The notes under the pieces: model-generated
Database searches by the model: none
What the model saw: only the letters and a program-made list of their open reading frames with translations
Told to the model about the DNA's origin: nothing
Translations under genes and position numbers: made by a program
Assembly (NCBI RefSeq): GCF_041224425.1
Contig: NZ_JBGFGL010000076.1
Coordinates: forward strand, 1-64,000
Direction: 5' to 3'
Length of the DNA: 64,000 bases
Origin: Psychroserpens sp041224425
Lineage (GTDB): Bacteria; Bacteroidota; Bacteroidia; Flavobacteriales; Flavobacteriaceae
Shown: piece by piece, positions 52,123 through 60,054 of the stretch
Numbering within the stretch: the stretch's first letter is position 1
Layout: every line of letters starts with the position of its first letter

Positions 52123-52694
52123 CACACAAGTTCATTATGGTATACCGTTATCAATTTATCCTTAGCGCGTTTAATTCTCATTTTAACAGCGCTTTGCCCA
52201 ATATCTAAAACACTTTCAATCTCTTTAATACTGAGATTGTCTTTGTATTTTAGCAATAGTATCATTTTTTCTTCAGGAGACACGAGCTCTAAAGCCTCTT
52301 TAAGCTTATCTAAACGCATATCTATCAAGCCAGAATCATCTGGATCTTCAGAAATATTTTCAATATCTGTATAATCTACAGATTGTTTTTCAATTTTTTT
52401 AGCCGTGTTTCTCGTCACATAATTCACACAATGGTTATAGGTAAAAGCATACAACCATGTTGAAAATTTTGATTTCCCCTTAAAGCTCGCCAATTTGACA
52501 AACAGTTTTAAAAATACATCTTGAGTCAAATCTTTGGCCTCATCTCCATCCTTTGCAAAACCATAGCATTTATTGTATACCAGTGAGGCATATCTATCAT
52601 AAAGGACTTCAAACAGCAATGTATCATTGTCTTTCACAATGGCACTTACCAGTTCTTCGTCAGTTAGTTTTTTTATTCTTTCTATGGGTTCCAA
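52122..52694 (-). CDS. ECF-type RNA polymerase sigma factor
   Basis: This is a 190-residue sigma-70 family protein. Region 2 is clear (EVLYDRYASLVYNKCYGFAK, DLTQDVFLKLFVKLASFKGK, FSTWLYAFTYNHCVNYVTR), followed by an acidic linker (TDIENISEDPDDSGLID) and region 4 (EKMILLLKYKDNLSIKEIE, IGQSAVKMRIKRAKDKL). No region 1 or 3 is present. The start is TTG at 52694; no in-frame ATG is near. The downstream partners are a 58-residue protein and an MscS-like channel; no transmembrane anti-sigma factor is adjacent. Confidence 0.9.
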   Translation of the reverse strand: MEPIERIKKLTDEELVSAIVKDNDTLLFEVLYDRYASLVYNKCYGFAKDGDEAKDLTQDVFLKLFVKLASFKGKSKFSTWLYAFTYNHCVNYVTRNTAKKIEKQSVDYTDIENISEDPDDSGLIDMRLDKLKEALELVSPEEKMILLLKYKDNLSIKEIESVLDIGQSAVKMRIKRAKDKLITVYHNELV

Positions 52695-52748
52695 AAAATT
52701 GGACAGTTTAAAGGTTGTTATTTTGACACAAACATTTCAATAAAGTCA

Positions 52749-52772
52749 CAATCTTTTCAATTAAAAAGATTG
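52749..52772 (-). promoter_or_regulatory. 9-bp hairpin in the sigma factor leader
   Basis: CAATCTTTT/AAAAGATTG forms a perfect stem with a 6-nt loop, about 55 nt upstream of the TTG start. It could act in translation or attenuation. Confidence 0.4.
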
Positions 52773-52802
52773 CCCAAACTCAAAATCAGGCAAAAAATCG
52801 TG

Positions 52803-52810
52803 CAAAAGTA
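52803..52810 (-). promoter_or_regulatory. -7 box for the sigma factor unit
   Basis: The minus strand reads TACTTTTG, an exact TAnnTTTG match. A -33 TTTG lies 27 nt further up, too far for consensus, so the site is moderate. The leader would be about 100 nt. Confidence 0.35.
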
Positions 52811-52877
52811 ATTGATTTTCATGTTATTACCGCATATCAAATAAATTACTTTTAAAACCGTTAATTTTATTATTTCG

Positions 52878-52885
52878 TATTTTTG
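52878..52885 (+). promoter_or_regulatory. -7 box of the GYF-like protein gene
   Basis: TATTTTTG matches the consensus and ends 16 nt before the ATG at 52902. No convincing -33 element is seen. Confidence 0.4.
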
Positions 52886-52901
52886 AAGGAAACCTACTTT
52901 T

Positions 52902-53492
52902 ATGGACGATTATCTACGCAATCTCATTCCCAACCTTAAACCTTTTGACTATAAACGTCATTACAATGCTCATTTTATTAATAAAGCGTGGGTTTTGGTA
53001 AATGGTATTTCCAAAAAAAAATCCGTTTACACCTTTAAGGAGGACAATATTCTTGAAATAAAAAGAAAAAACAGTCTGATCAAAACGTCATGGGATTTAA
53101 GCATACGCAATGTTTTCACAGTGGAAACCGAAGATGGCATAATAACCGTTAAAGCTTTCTTTCGAGACGATGATATTTTAGTACTGAATCATCAAGATAA
53201 GAAAGACTTTGCTTTATTCATCAACACAGCCAACCATGAAGAAGACTTAAATAACATTGAGGATATTCAAGTTTATTTAAAGGAAAAGTATAAAAAGAAA
53301 GTTTCAAAACTCATCTACGGACATGAGTTTTATTATATCGAAAAATCCAAGGAATTTGGGCCATTTTCAGTTGAAGTCCTTTCTGAAAAAGTAAAACGGG
53401 AGGAGATTAGTGCGTATTGTTTTGTACGCGATGTCAATGAAAGTGATTACAGTAAACGTTTACGAATTGTAGACTTGATTAGGGAATTGTAG
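52902..53492 (+). CDS. Hypothetical protein with a C-terminal GYF_2-like (DUF4339) segment
   Basis: This is a 196-residue soluble protein without signal or membrane segment. The first ~115 residues have short strands (KAWVLVNGISKKKSVYTF, EDGIITVKAFFRDDDI) of unknown class. From about 145 the pattern FYYIEKSKEFGPFSVEVL-SEKVKREEISAY resembles the GYF_2 fold (Y-G-P-x-S... then a helix), a peptide-binding module. It is divergent from the sigma factor and ends two bases before the DUF2721 gene's stop. Its role is not known. Confidence 0.7.
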   Translation: MDDYLRNLIPNLKPFDYKRHYNAHFINKAWVLVNGISKKKSVYTFKEDNILEIKRKNSLIKTSWDLSIRNVFTVETEDGIITVKAFFRDDDILVLNHQDKKDFALFINTANHEEDLNNIEDIQVYLKEKYKKKVSKLIYGHEFYYIEKSKEFGPFSVEVLSEKVKREEISAYCFVRDVNESDYSKRLRIVDLIREL

Positions 53493-53494
53493 TC

Positions 53495-53899
53495 TTACTT
53501 TTTTAAATAGCTTTCAATATCACTGATATGTAAACTCAAAGCACGAATTGAGATTTGGATTTCCTTGATTAGAAGCGCCAATGACAAAATCAATAGTATC
53601 AAAGCAATTCCAAAAATCCAAACTGCCAATATTTTATATTCTACATAAATTAAAAACATGGTAAGTACGCAAAGCAATAAACTCGTAATTCCGAAGATTT
53701 GCATCCATCGTGTCAAGTTCAAGCGTAGCTTTAAGTTCTTGATTTGTTCAATTAAGGAATCATCCATGCGCTCTAGATATTTATCATGTAGATTTCTTAT
53801 CACAGCCGCATAAGCCAAAAAACGATTGGTATAGGCAAGCATGATCAATGAGATTGCAGAAAACAATAATGCTGGTGTGGTTAATGTAAGTTCACTCAT
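53495..53899 (-). CDS. DUF2721 family membrane protein
   Basis: This 134-residue protein has three hydrophobic segments (about 8-30, 68-86, 90-110) and the DUF2721 pattern LTTPALLFSAISLIMLAYTNRFLAYAAVIRNLH, with a charged helix (YLERMDDSLIEQIKNLKLRL) between. No catalytic residues are seen and no function is established. Its stop nearly touches that of the convergent GYF-like gene. Confidence 0.82.
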   Translation of the reverse strand: MSELTLTTPALLFSAISLIMLAYTNRFLAYAAVIRNLHDKYLERMDDSLIEQIKNLKLRLNLTRWMQIFGITSLLLCVLTMFLIYVEYKILAVWIFGIALILLILSLALLIKEIQISIRALSLHISDIESYLKK

Positions 53900-53912
53900 A
53901 ATTAAATAAATT

Positions 53913-53938
53913 AAAAAAAGCGAACCTATTGAGTTCGC
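53913..53938 (-). terminator. Terminator after lpdA
   Basis: On the minus strand GCGAAC/GTTCGC (53938-53933/53925-53920) has a 7-nt loop and T7, 54 bp past the lpdA stop. Confidence 0.8.
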
Positions 53939-53991
53939 CTTGATCTTATAATATTAGATTCTTCTATTTCAGCTGAATCCTCAATCGAAAA

Positions 53992-55392
53992 TTACACATG
54001 TAATGCACGGTCATCGGTTGCTGCCAAAGCAGCTTCCTTAACAGCTTCAGCAAATGTTGGATGTGCATGCGACATTCTAGAAATATCTTCGGCAGATGCC
54101 CTGTATTCCATAGCAACAACCGCTTCAGCAATCAGATCGGCACAACGCGCACCAATCATATGGATTCCAAGAACCTCATCCGTTTTTTTATCGGCTAATA
54201 TTTTAACAAACCCATCAATATCGCCACTTGCTCTTGCTCTTCCAAGTGCTCTAAATGGAAATTGTCCGGACTTATACTCTACTCCTTTTTCTTTCAATTC
54301 TTCTTCCGTTTTTCCAACAGCAGCAACTTCAGGCCATGTGTAGACAACTCCAGGAATCAAATTGTAATCAATATGCGGCTTTTGACCCGCTAAAGTTTCA
54401 GCAACAAAAACACCTTCCTCTTCAGCTTTATGGGCTAACATGGCTCCTTTTACCACATCTCCAATCGCATAGATATTTTTTACATTGGTTTGCAAATGGT
54501 CATTTACCTCGACCTGTCCTCTATCATTGATTTTTACGCCTGCAGCTTCAGCGTTCAATCCATCGGTATATGGTCGACGACCAACAGACACCAAACAATA
54601 ATCGCCTTTGAACTCAACTACTTCACCTTTTTTGTTTTCGGCTTTTACAATGACCTCATCACCTTTACGCTCAACCGATTGCACTTTATGAGACACATGT
54701 ATTCCAAACTTGGCTTTTTTGAAGACTTTATTCAATTCTTTGGATAGAGATCCGTCCATAGTTGGTAAGATACGATCCATATATTCAATAACCGACACTT
54801 CAGCACCAAGGCGCCTGTAGACCTGACCTAATTCTAAACCGATAACACCACCACCAATAATGATCATGTGCTTTGGAATTTCCTTTAGTTTAAGTGCTTC
54901 CGTAGAGGTAATGACACGTTCCTTATCCAGCTTGATAAATGGTAAGTTTGATGGTTTCGAACCTGTAGCGATAATGGTATTTTTTGCTTCTATTTCACCA
55001 GCATCCTTGCCATCAATCTTAATGTGGGTTGCATCTTTGAAACTTCCAAGACCTTCATAAACATCAATCTTGTTCTTTTTCATTAAGAAATCGATACCGC
55101 TCGTCGTTTGATCTACAACAGCCTGCTTGCGCGCAATCATTTTTTCTAAATTGACTTTAATATCGCCTGGAATTTCAATGCCATGCTCTTCAAAGTGTTT
55201 TGTAGCCTCCTCATAATGATGTGAAGATGACAAAAGCGCCTTACTTGGAATACATCCTACATTCAAACAGGTTCCACCAAGCGTTGGGTATTTTTCAATT
55301 ATGGCTGTTTTCATGCCTAATTGTGCACATCTAATTGCGGCTACGTATCCACCAGGACCAGATCCTATGACAGCTACATCGTATGATTTCAT
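53992..55392 (-). CDS. lpdA: Dihydrolipoyl dehydrogenase (E3)
   Basis: This 466-residue FAD disulfide reductase serves the pyruvate, 2-oxoglutarate and branched-chain dehydrogenase complexes. GSGPGGYVAAI (10-20) binds FAD, the redox disulfide is Cys42/Cys47 in GGTCLNVGCIPSKAL, IIGGGVIGLELG binds NAD, and HAHPTFAEAVKEA carries the catalytic His-Glu pair. Length and motifs are complete. It is monocistronic, with a good promoter and its own terminator. Confidence 0.96.
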   Translation of the reverse strand: MKSYDVAVIGSGPGGYVAAIRCAQLGMKTAIIEKYPTLGGTCLNVGCIPSKALLSSSHHYEEATKHFEEHGIEIPGDIKVNLEKMIARKQAVVDQTTSGIDFLMKKNKIDVYEGLGSFKDATHIKIDGKDAGEIEAKNTIIATGSKPSNLPFIKLDKERVITSTEALKLKEIPKHMIIIGGGVIGLELGQVYRRLGAEVSVIEYMDRILPTMDGSLSKELNKVFKKAKFGIHVSHKVQSVERKGDEVIVKAENKKGEVVEFKGDYCLVSVGRRPYTDGLNAEAAGVKINDRGQVEVNDHLQTNVKNIYAIGDVVKGAMLAHKAEEEGVFVAETLAGQKPHIDYNLIPGVVYTWPEVAAVGKTEEELKEKGVEYKSGQFPFRALGRARASGDIDGFVKILADKKTDEVLGIHMIGARCADLIAEAVVAMEYRASAEDISRMSHAHPTFAEAVKEAALAATDDRALHV

Positions 55393-55428
55393 ATGAAAAT
55401 TTTTATCAAGATTTTACTAAAACGATTA

Positions 55429-55458
55429 CAAAAATACGAATGTTTTATGGGAACTCAA
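55429..55458 (-). promoter_or_regulatory. Promoter of lpdA
   Basis: On the minus strand TTG (55458-55456), exactly 19 nt, then TATTTTTG (55436-55429). It fits the Bacteroidota consensus closely; the leader would be about 31 nt. Confidence 0.6.
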
Positions 55459-55491
55459 TAAAAAATCAGCAGTCTTATAAAGTCTGAAAAA

Positions 55492-56343
55492 TTAGATTTT
55501 TCTAGCCACCAAAGTAAGATCAGGTTCATGAATTGTCAACGACTTGACCTTTTGATCTTCAACTTGAAAAGCGATGTAAACCGAAGACACGCCATTATAT
55601 AAAAACTTATGGTCACCAATCGGTAACAATCCGCCACCAAACTTTCCAAGTTTACCCAAAGCAATCATTTTTCGCATATTGAGCTTCACTGAAAAACCAT
55701 CTGTTTCACCATCACCATATTTATAATCACCTAAATATTTTTCCTTCTCATCATTTGTAAGTGACTGGTAAGTCTTACCACCAGCATTACCTAAACCTTC
55801 CAAATAATCAATCAATTGTTCTGAATTCAATATTTCTTGCGAAGTCATGTTGTCTTTCATTCTTAGGCCAACCTTGGCGTGATCTAATAAACTTATGCCA
55901 TGAGGACCCGACAGTTTTTGAATATTTGGCGTCATTTCAATCATCGCCTTAACCACCTCAAAAGCACCAAGCATCGCATAGGTGAACATGGTTGGTCTAG
56001 CACCTTTTTCGATTAAATACTGAACAATATCACGTCGACCAACATGTGATGCTGCACCAATCGCAGATTCCCAATCGCCAAAACTCCAGTCCCAAGTTGC
56101 TCTAGCCAATTCGGGACGTTTGTCTACCAAGGATTTAAGTCCGTCAAAATCAAAATGGGATTTTCCGACTACTTCATTAACAATCGCATCATCAATAGAA
56201 GGATACCGATGAAAAAGCTTTGGAACCTCTGATACGTCCGAAAACATATTCTTGGCATAAACGATGCTTGGTATGGATGCTGCAAGCATTCCGAAAAGTG
56301 AGCTTTTGACTAAAGTTCGTCTAGAGATAAGTGTCTTATCCAT
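55492..56343 (-). CDS. Tat-exported ankyrin-like protein
   Basis: This 283-residue protein starts with a twin-arginine signal (ISRRTLVKSSLFGMLAASIP, Arg8-Arg9), cleaved near VYAKNMF. The middle part has ankyrin-type helix pairs: PELARATWDWSFGDWESAIG, GAASHVGRRDIVQYLIEKG, RPTMFTYAMLGAFEVVKAM. The C-terminal ~70 residues are beta-rich with a Gly-rich segment (LGKLGKFGGGLLP). It is likely a periplasmic scaffold, perhaps partnering a redox or cofactor enzyme. It is followed by lpdA after 99 bp and preceded by the CPBP gene. Confidence 0.8.
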   Translation of the reverse strand: MDKTLISRRTLVKSSLFGMLAASIPSIVYAKNMFSDVSEVPKLFHRYPSIDDAIVNEVVGKSHFDFDGLKSLVDKRPELARATWDWSFGDWESAIGAASHVGRRDIVQYLIEKGARPTMFTYAMLGAFEVVKAMIEMTPNIQKLSGPHGISLLDHAKVGLRMKDNMTSQEILNSEQLIDYLEGLGNAGGKTYQSLTNDEKEKYLGDYKYGDGETDGFSVKLNMRKMIALGKLGKFGGGLLPIGDHKFLYNGVSSVYIAFQVEDQKVKSLTIHEPDLTLVARKI

Positions 56344-56439
56344 GTCAAATTCTTAATTGGTTGATTTACATCACTTAATCTAATCATTCTTTTTATTCTC
56401 TTTTTGTTAATTAGTATAGAATTAACAGAAGTAGTAGCT

Positions 56440-57066
56440 TCATGAAGGAAAACCAAGCATAGTTCCCATGCCAACCGTGAATAGCCAGCATCCATATACG
56501 GCGTGCTCAATAGACACCAAAATAGTAGATTGAGTTTTTTTAAAGGTATAGGCAAAAAGCAATCCGCCAACAAATGTGAGCACCATGACCAGACTGTTTT
56601 TGAAAAAGATATGACCTAAGGAAAAAAGTGTTGCATTAATCAGGATAAATAGATTCTGATTTTTAAACAACTCTTGATAACGCTTAAAAAAGAAAGTGCG
56701 ATAAATCAATTCTTGAGGATACACCGAAAAGAAAGCATATACGAAAAGAATTACCAACCAAAGTAAGGGTTTGTTCCATACCACAACAAATAAGTTCGAC
56801 CTATCAACGATCCACACATACAAAGTGGTTACAACCATAATTCCCAAAAACTGAAATAAGATGCGTTTATAAAATGTATTCCAGTTTAGATTTGGTGCTA
56901 ATGCAACCTTGATTCTTTCCACACGTAACATGATAAAGAGAATGTATAAAAATCCTAAGACTCCAATTGCGCCCTTGATCCAAAAAGGAATTTCCATCGC
57001 AAAACCAATAGGTATCAAAACAAAGATGAAGAAAAGTTCCGTAAGCCTATATCCTATTGATTTCAT
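56440..57066 (-). CDS. CPBP family intramembrane protease homologue with a modified first motif
   Basis: This 208-residue protein has about six or seven hydrophobic segments. The family motif that usually reads EExxxR is YPQELIYRTFFF (Gln118, Glu119, Arg123). The later motifs are present: FSLGHIFF with His152 and SIEHAVYG with Glu187-His188. If the first Glu is needed for activity this copy may be inactive or altered. CPBP proteins process prenylated or signal-bearing proteins and give self-immunity to bacteriocins in some bacteria. It starts 21 bp after the Lrp gene. Confidence 0.82.
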   Translation of the reverse strand: MKSIGYRLTELFFIFVLIPIGFAMEIPFWIKGAIGVLGFLYILFIMLRVERIKVALAPNLNWNTFYKRILFQFLGIMVVTTLYVWIVDRSNLFVVVWNKPLLWLVILFVYAFFSVYPQELIYRTFFFKRYQELFKNQNLFILINATLFSLGHIFFKNSLVMVLTFVGGLLFAYTFKKTQSTILVSIEHAVYGCWLFTVGMGTMLGFPS

Positions 57067-57086
57067 ATTCTAAAGATAGTTAAAAT

Positions 57087-57545
57087 CTAAAGTTGGATAG
57101 CTGTTGTATGCTTTACCTCATTGATCATAAAAGCACTGTGCGTATTTCCGATGTGATTGATCGTTGTTAATTTATTCACCATAAATGCTCTAAACTCTTC
57201 CATGTCTGACACCACAACTTTTAACAAGTAATCATAGTCACCACTAATGTGATAACATTCTAAAACCTCTTCAAGTTTAGTGACTTCCCTCTCAAATTTG
57301 ACTACATACTCCTTGCTATGTTGGACCAACCTGATACTGCAAAAGGTCACAAAATTACGTTCCACACTTTCTTTATTGACCAAAGCCACATATTTGGAAA
57401 TCACACCTTCCCGTTCCAATTTTTTTATGCGCTCATAAACCGCTGTAACCGAAAGCCCAAGCTTGTTAGCCAGCTCCTTATTGGTTTGCTTACTATCAGA
57501 TTGTAATAATTGAAGTAGTGTATTATCTGTGTCATCTAACATCAT
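57087..57545 (-). CDS. Lrp/AsnC family transcriptional regulator
   Basis: This is a 152-residue protein. An N-terminal winged helix (LDDTDNTLLQLLQSDSKQTN, then KELANKLGLSVTAVYERIKK) precedes a RAM/AsnC ligand domain with YHISGDYDYLLKVVVSD. Such regulators sense amino acids and form octamers. It is divergent from the methionine gamma-lyase-type gene, a common arrangement for control of that enzyme. The CPBP gene follows in the same direction. Confidence 0.92.
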   Translation of the reverse strand: MMLDDTDNTLLQLLQSDSKQTNKELANKLGLSVTAVYERIKKLEREGVISKYVALVNKESVERNFVTFCSIRLVQHSKEYVVKFEREVTKLEEVLECYHISGDYDYLLKVVVSDMEEFRAFMVNKLTTINHIGNTHSAFMINEVKHTTAIQL

Positions 57546-57645
57546 AATGTGAAAATATTTCTAAACCTATTCTTATATTTAATTCAAAAATGAAAATATA
57601 TCTGCAATATTTATCAAATAAAGTTTTATTTTCTAATATATAAAA

Positions 57646-57675
57646 TTTCAATTGAATTATTGTCTATTATTTTTG
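57646..57675 (+). promoter_or_regulatory. Promoter of the methionine gamma-lyase-type gene
   Basis: TTTC at 57646-57649, 18 nt, then TATTTTTG at 57668-57675. The region between the divergent genes is very A/T-rich, as expected for an Lrp-controlled promoter. Confidence 0.45.
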
Positions 57676-57712
57676 AATTTTGGTGTTATAGAAACTATTT
57701 AAATTTAATCTA

Positions 57713-58939
57713 ATGGGCTTTAAACCTGCCAACAACATACAAGACCTTCAATATTTTGGTGAATTTGGAGGCGTGAATCCATCTATTTCAGATTCTTCAA
57801 CTTATACCTTCTTATCTGCCAAGACCATGTTCGATACTTTTGAGGGCAATGCAGATGGTTGTTATTTGTACAGCAGACACTCCTCACCTTCCAATCTTTA
57901 TCTAGGTGAAGCTTTAGCAGCCATGGAAGGCACTGAAACCGCAAATGTTGCGGCTTCAGGAATGGGAGCTATCACACCTGTCATTCTTCAACTTTGTGAA
58001 GCTGGCGACCATATAGTATCGAGCAGAACCATTTACGGTGGAACCTATGCTTTTTTGAAAAATTTTACGCCTCGATTTGATATCAAAACCAGTTTTGTGG
58101 ATATCACTAACCTCGATGTTGTAGAACAGGCTATTACTTCAAAAACAAAAATTCTATACTGTGAATCGGTGAGCAATCCGTTATTGGAAGTCGCTGATAT
58201 TAAAGGGTTAGCAGACATTGCAAAACGCCACAATCTACAACTTGTAGTTGATAATACGTTTTCGCCACTATCGATTTCTCCAGCAAAACTCGGCGCAGAT
58301 ATCGTCATTCACAGTTTGACAAAATTTATCAACGGGTCAAGTGACACTGTTGGTGGCGTTGTTTGTGGTACTCAAGAATTTATAGACCAACTTCGAAATG
58401 TAAACGATGGTGCTTCTATGTTATTAGGTTCAACCATGGACAGTTTACGCTCGGCTTCCGTATTGAAAAACTTGAGAACACTTCATATCAGGATGCAACA
58501 ACACAGTTTAAACGCTAAATATCTAGCTGAAAAGTTTGAGCAAGACGGATTAAAAACCGTATATCCTGGATTGGCATCGCATCCGTCACATGAGTTATTC
58601 AAATCAATGATGAACGACAAATATGGCTTTGGAGGTATGCTCACCATTGATGTTGGATCATTGGATACCGCTAATGCTTTGATGGAAATGATGCAAGAAA
58701 AGAATTTAGGCTATTTGGCTGTAAGTTTAGGGTTTTATAAAACCCTGTTCTCAGCTCCTGGAAGTTCAACCTCTTCGGAAATTCCAGAGGACGAGCAAAA
58801 AGACATGGGATTAAGCGATGGTTTGATTCGTTTCTCTATTGGTTTGGATGCTGATATTGAACGTACCTACAACATGATGAGAGCCTGTATGGTTGAACTA
58901 AACATCTTGGAACCAAAAGAGTCTTTTACAACCGTATAA
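57713..58939 (+). CDS. Cys/Met metabolism PLP-dependent lyase (methionine gamma-lyase/cystathionine gamma-synthase type)
   Basis: This is a 408-residue fold type I PLP enzyme. The Schiff-base Lys204 is in VIHSLTKFINGSSDTVGG; YSRHSSPSN and ASGMGAITPVI supply the cofactor contacts of the neighbouring subunit and phosphate. The long N-terminal segment (FGEFGGVNPSISDSSTYTFL) is typical of the flavobacterial branch that is often labelled methionine gamma-lyase; cystathionine lyase or homocysteine synthase are alternatives. It is divergent from an Lrp-type regulator. Confidence 0.88.
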   Translation: MGFKPANNIQDLQYFGEFGGVNPSISDSSTYTFLSAKTMFDTFEGNADGCYLYSRHSSPSNLYLGEALAAMEGTETANVAASGMGAITPVILQLCEAGDHIVSSRTIYGGTYAFLKNFTPRFDIKTSFVDITNLDVVEQAITSKTKILYCESVSNPLLEVADIKGLADIAKRHNLQLVVDNTFSPLSISPAKLGADIVIHSLTKFINGSSDTVGGVVCGTQEFIDQLRNVNDGASMLLGSTMDSLRSASVLKNLRTLHIRMQQHSLNAKYLAEKFEQDGLKTVYPGLASHPSHELFKSMMNDKYGFGGMLTIDVGSLDTANALMEMMQEKNLGYLAVSLGFYKTLFSAPGSSTSSEIPEDEQKDMGLSDGLIRFSIGLDADIERTYNMMRACMVELNILEPKESFTTV

Positions 58940-58967
58940 AAATTTCAAGTCTTAGACTTTTAAAGAG

Positions 58968-58998
58968 AGCCTTTCAATTTAATATGAGAGGCTTTTTT
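58968..58998 (+). terminator. Terminator after the PLP lyase gene
   Basis: AGCCTTTC/GAGAGGCT (58968-58975/58986-58993) has one G-T pair, a 10-nt loop and T6. The T-run reaches the last bases of the convergent gene. Confidence 0.7.
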
Positions 58999-60019
58999 AT
59001 TTACCTTTTAAACGATACCATAATGAGGTCATTGTAAACTTCAAATCCTCTGTCTCAGGCTCAAAAGGTTTCATATCCAAACGGTTATTGGATTCATAAA
59101 GATTTAAATTAAAAACAGGCTTATACCCTTCCTTAGTGTGAACCATTGGATATCTTAAATCGTAGTAAGTAAAATCACCTTCGGAAGTTTCCTTTATATT
59201 ATAATAGCCATTGCTAAACCAAGACAGGCAAGACATATCCTTTTCAAACCTTGAATCTGCTAGACGCTTTTTCGGAATTACCATCCATTCAGAAAAACGA
59301 TTGGAAGTATCTAGTAAAGAATAAAACGCCACTTGATAATCGGATTCTGTTTCAGCGATACCATACCACAAAATATTGTTCAGGATGGTCGGTTGAGCAC
59401 TAAAGCGTGAATACTCTAGCTTTATATCAGAAAGCGAATCCTTAAAAACAGAATCAATATAGATTTTATTGACAATGGTAAACAACATATACGCAGCGCT
59501 TATTCCAATACCTAATTTAAGCCACAATCTTCTACGATTATGACTTCTTTTATAAAACATGAGGACAATCATGCACAGCAAAAAAGGAATTGTGTAGAGC
59601 ACATCAGCAACCGCAATATTGTTAAAAGCTACTCGGTAATTTGAAAAAGGCGCAAACAGCTGTGTTCCATAAGGTGTAAAACAATCTAAAATAGGATGCG
59701 TGAATAAAGCCCAAAAATATAGGTGAACCCAATCTTTCATTGTTGTTTGAGCAACCCTACTTTTCGTATTGTATATTCTGAACGTAAGCCAACCCAAGGC
59801 AAAAGCAGCTAAAATGGCAAAAACGATGGAATGCATAAACCCTCTATGAAAGAGCATGGCATCTATTTCATTACCATACAACAGACTGCCAATCATGACA
59901 TCTAAGTCAGGAATAGTGCCACCTATGGCACCAAAAAGTAAGGCTTTATTCCCTATTTTCTTTCCTAAAACCGCTTCACCACAAGCAGCACCTAAAACAA
60001 TTTGAGTTAACGAATCCAT
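58997..60019 (-). CDS. YdjM-like membrane-bound metal-dependent hydrolase
   Basis: This 340-residue protein has an N-terminal membrane domain of the YdjM/DUF457 type: MDSLTQIVLGAACGEAVLG with the conserved start, GTIPDLDVMIG, LFHRGFMHSIVFA and LFTHPILDCFTPYGTQL, which carry Asp and His candidates for metal binding. About five hydrophobic segments are visible, then a soluble C-terminal domain of ~160 residues (from ~185) with strands. The substrate is unknown. It lies 35 bp after the HYG-repeat protein gene in the same direction. Confidence 0.82.
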   Translation of the reverse strand: MDSLTQIVLGAACGEAVLGKKIGNKALLFGAIGGTIPDLDVMIGSLLYGNEIDAMLFHRGFMHSIVFAILAAFALGWLTFRIYNTKSRVAQTTMKDWVHLYFWALFTHPILDCFTPYGTQLFAPFSNYRVAFNNIAVADVLYTIPFLLCMIVLMFYKRSHNRRRLWLKLGIGISAAYMLFTIVNKIYIDSVFKDSLSDIKLEYSRFSAQPTILNNILWYGIAETESDYQVAFYSLLDTSNRFSEWMVIPKKRLADSRFEKDMSCLSWFSNGYYNIKETSEGDFTYYDLRYPMVHTKEGYKPVFNLNLYESNNRLDMKPFEPETEDLKFTMTSLWYRLKGK

Positions 60020-60054
60020 TGCGTGCTAAAATACGCAACTCATTTATATTGAAA

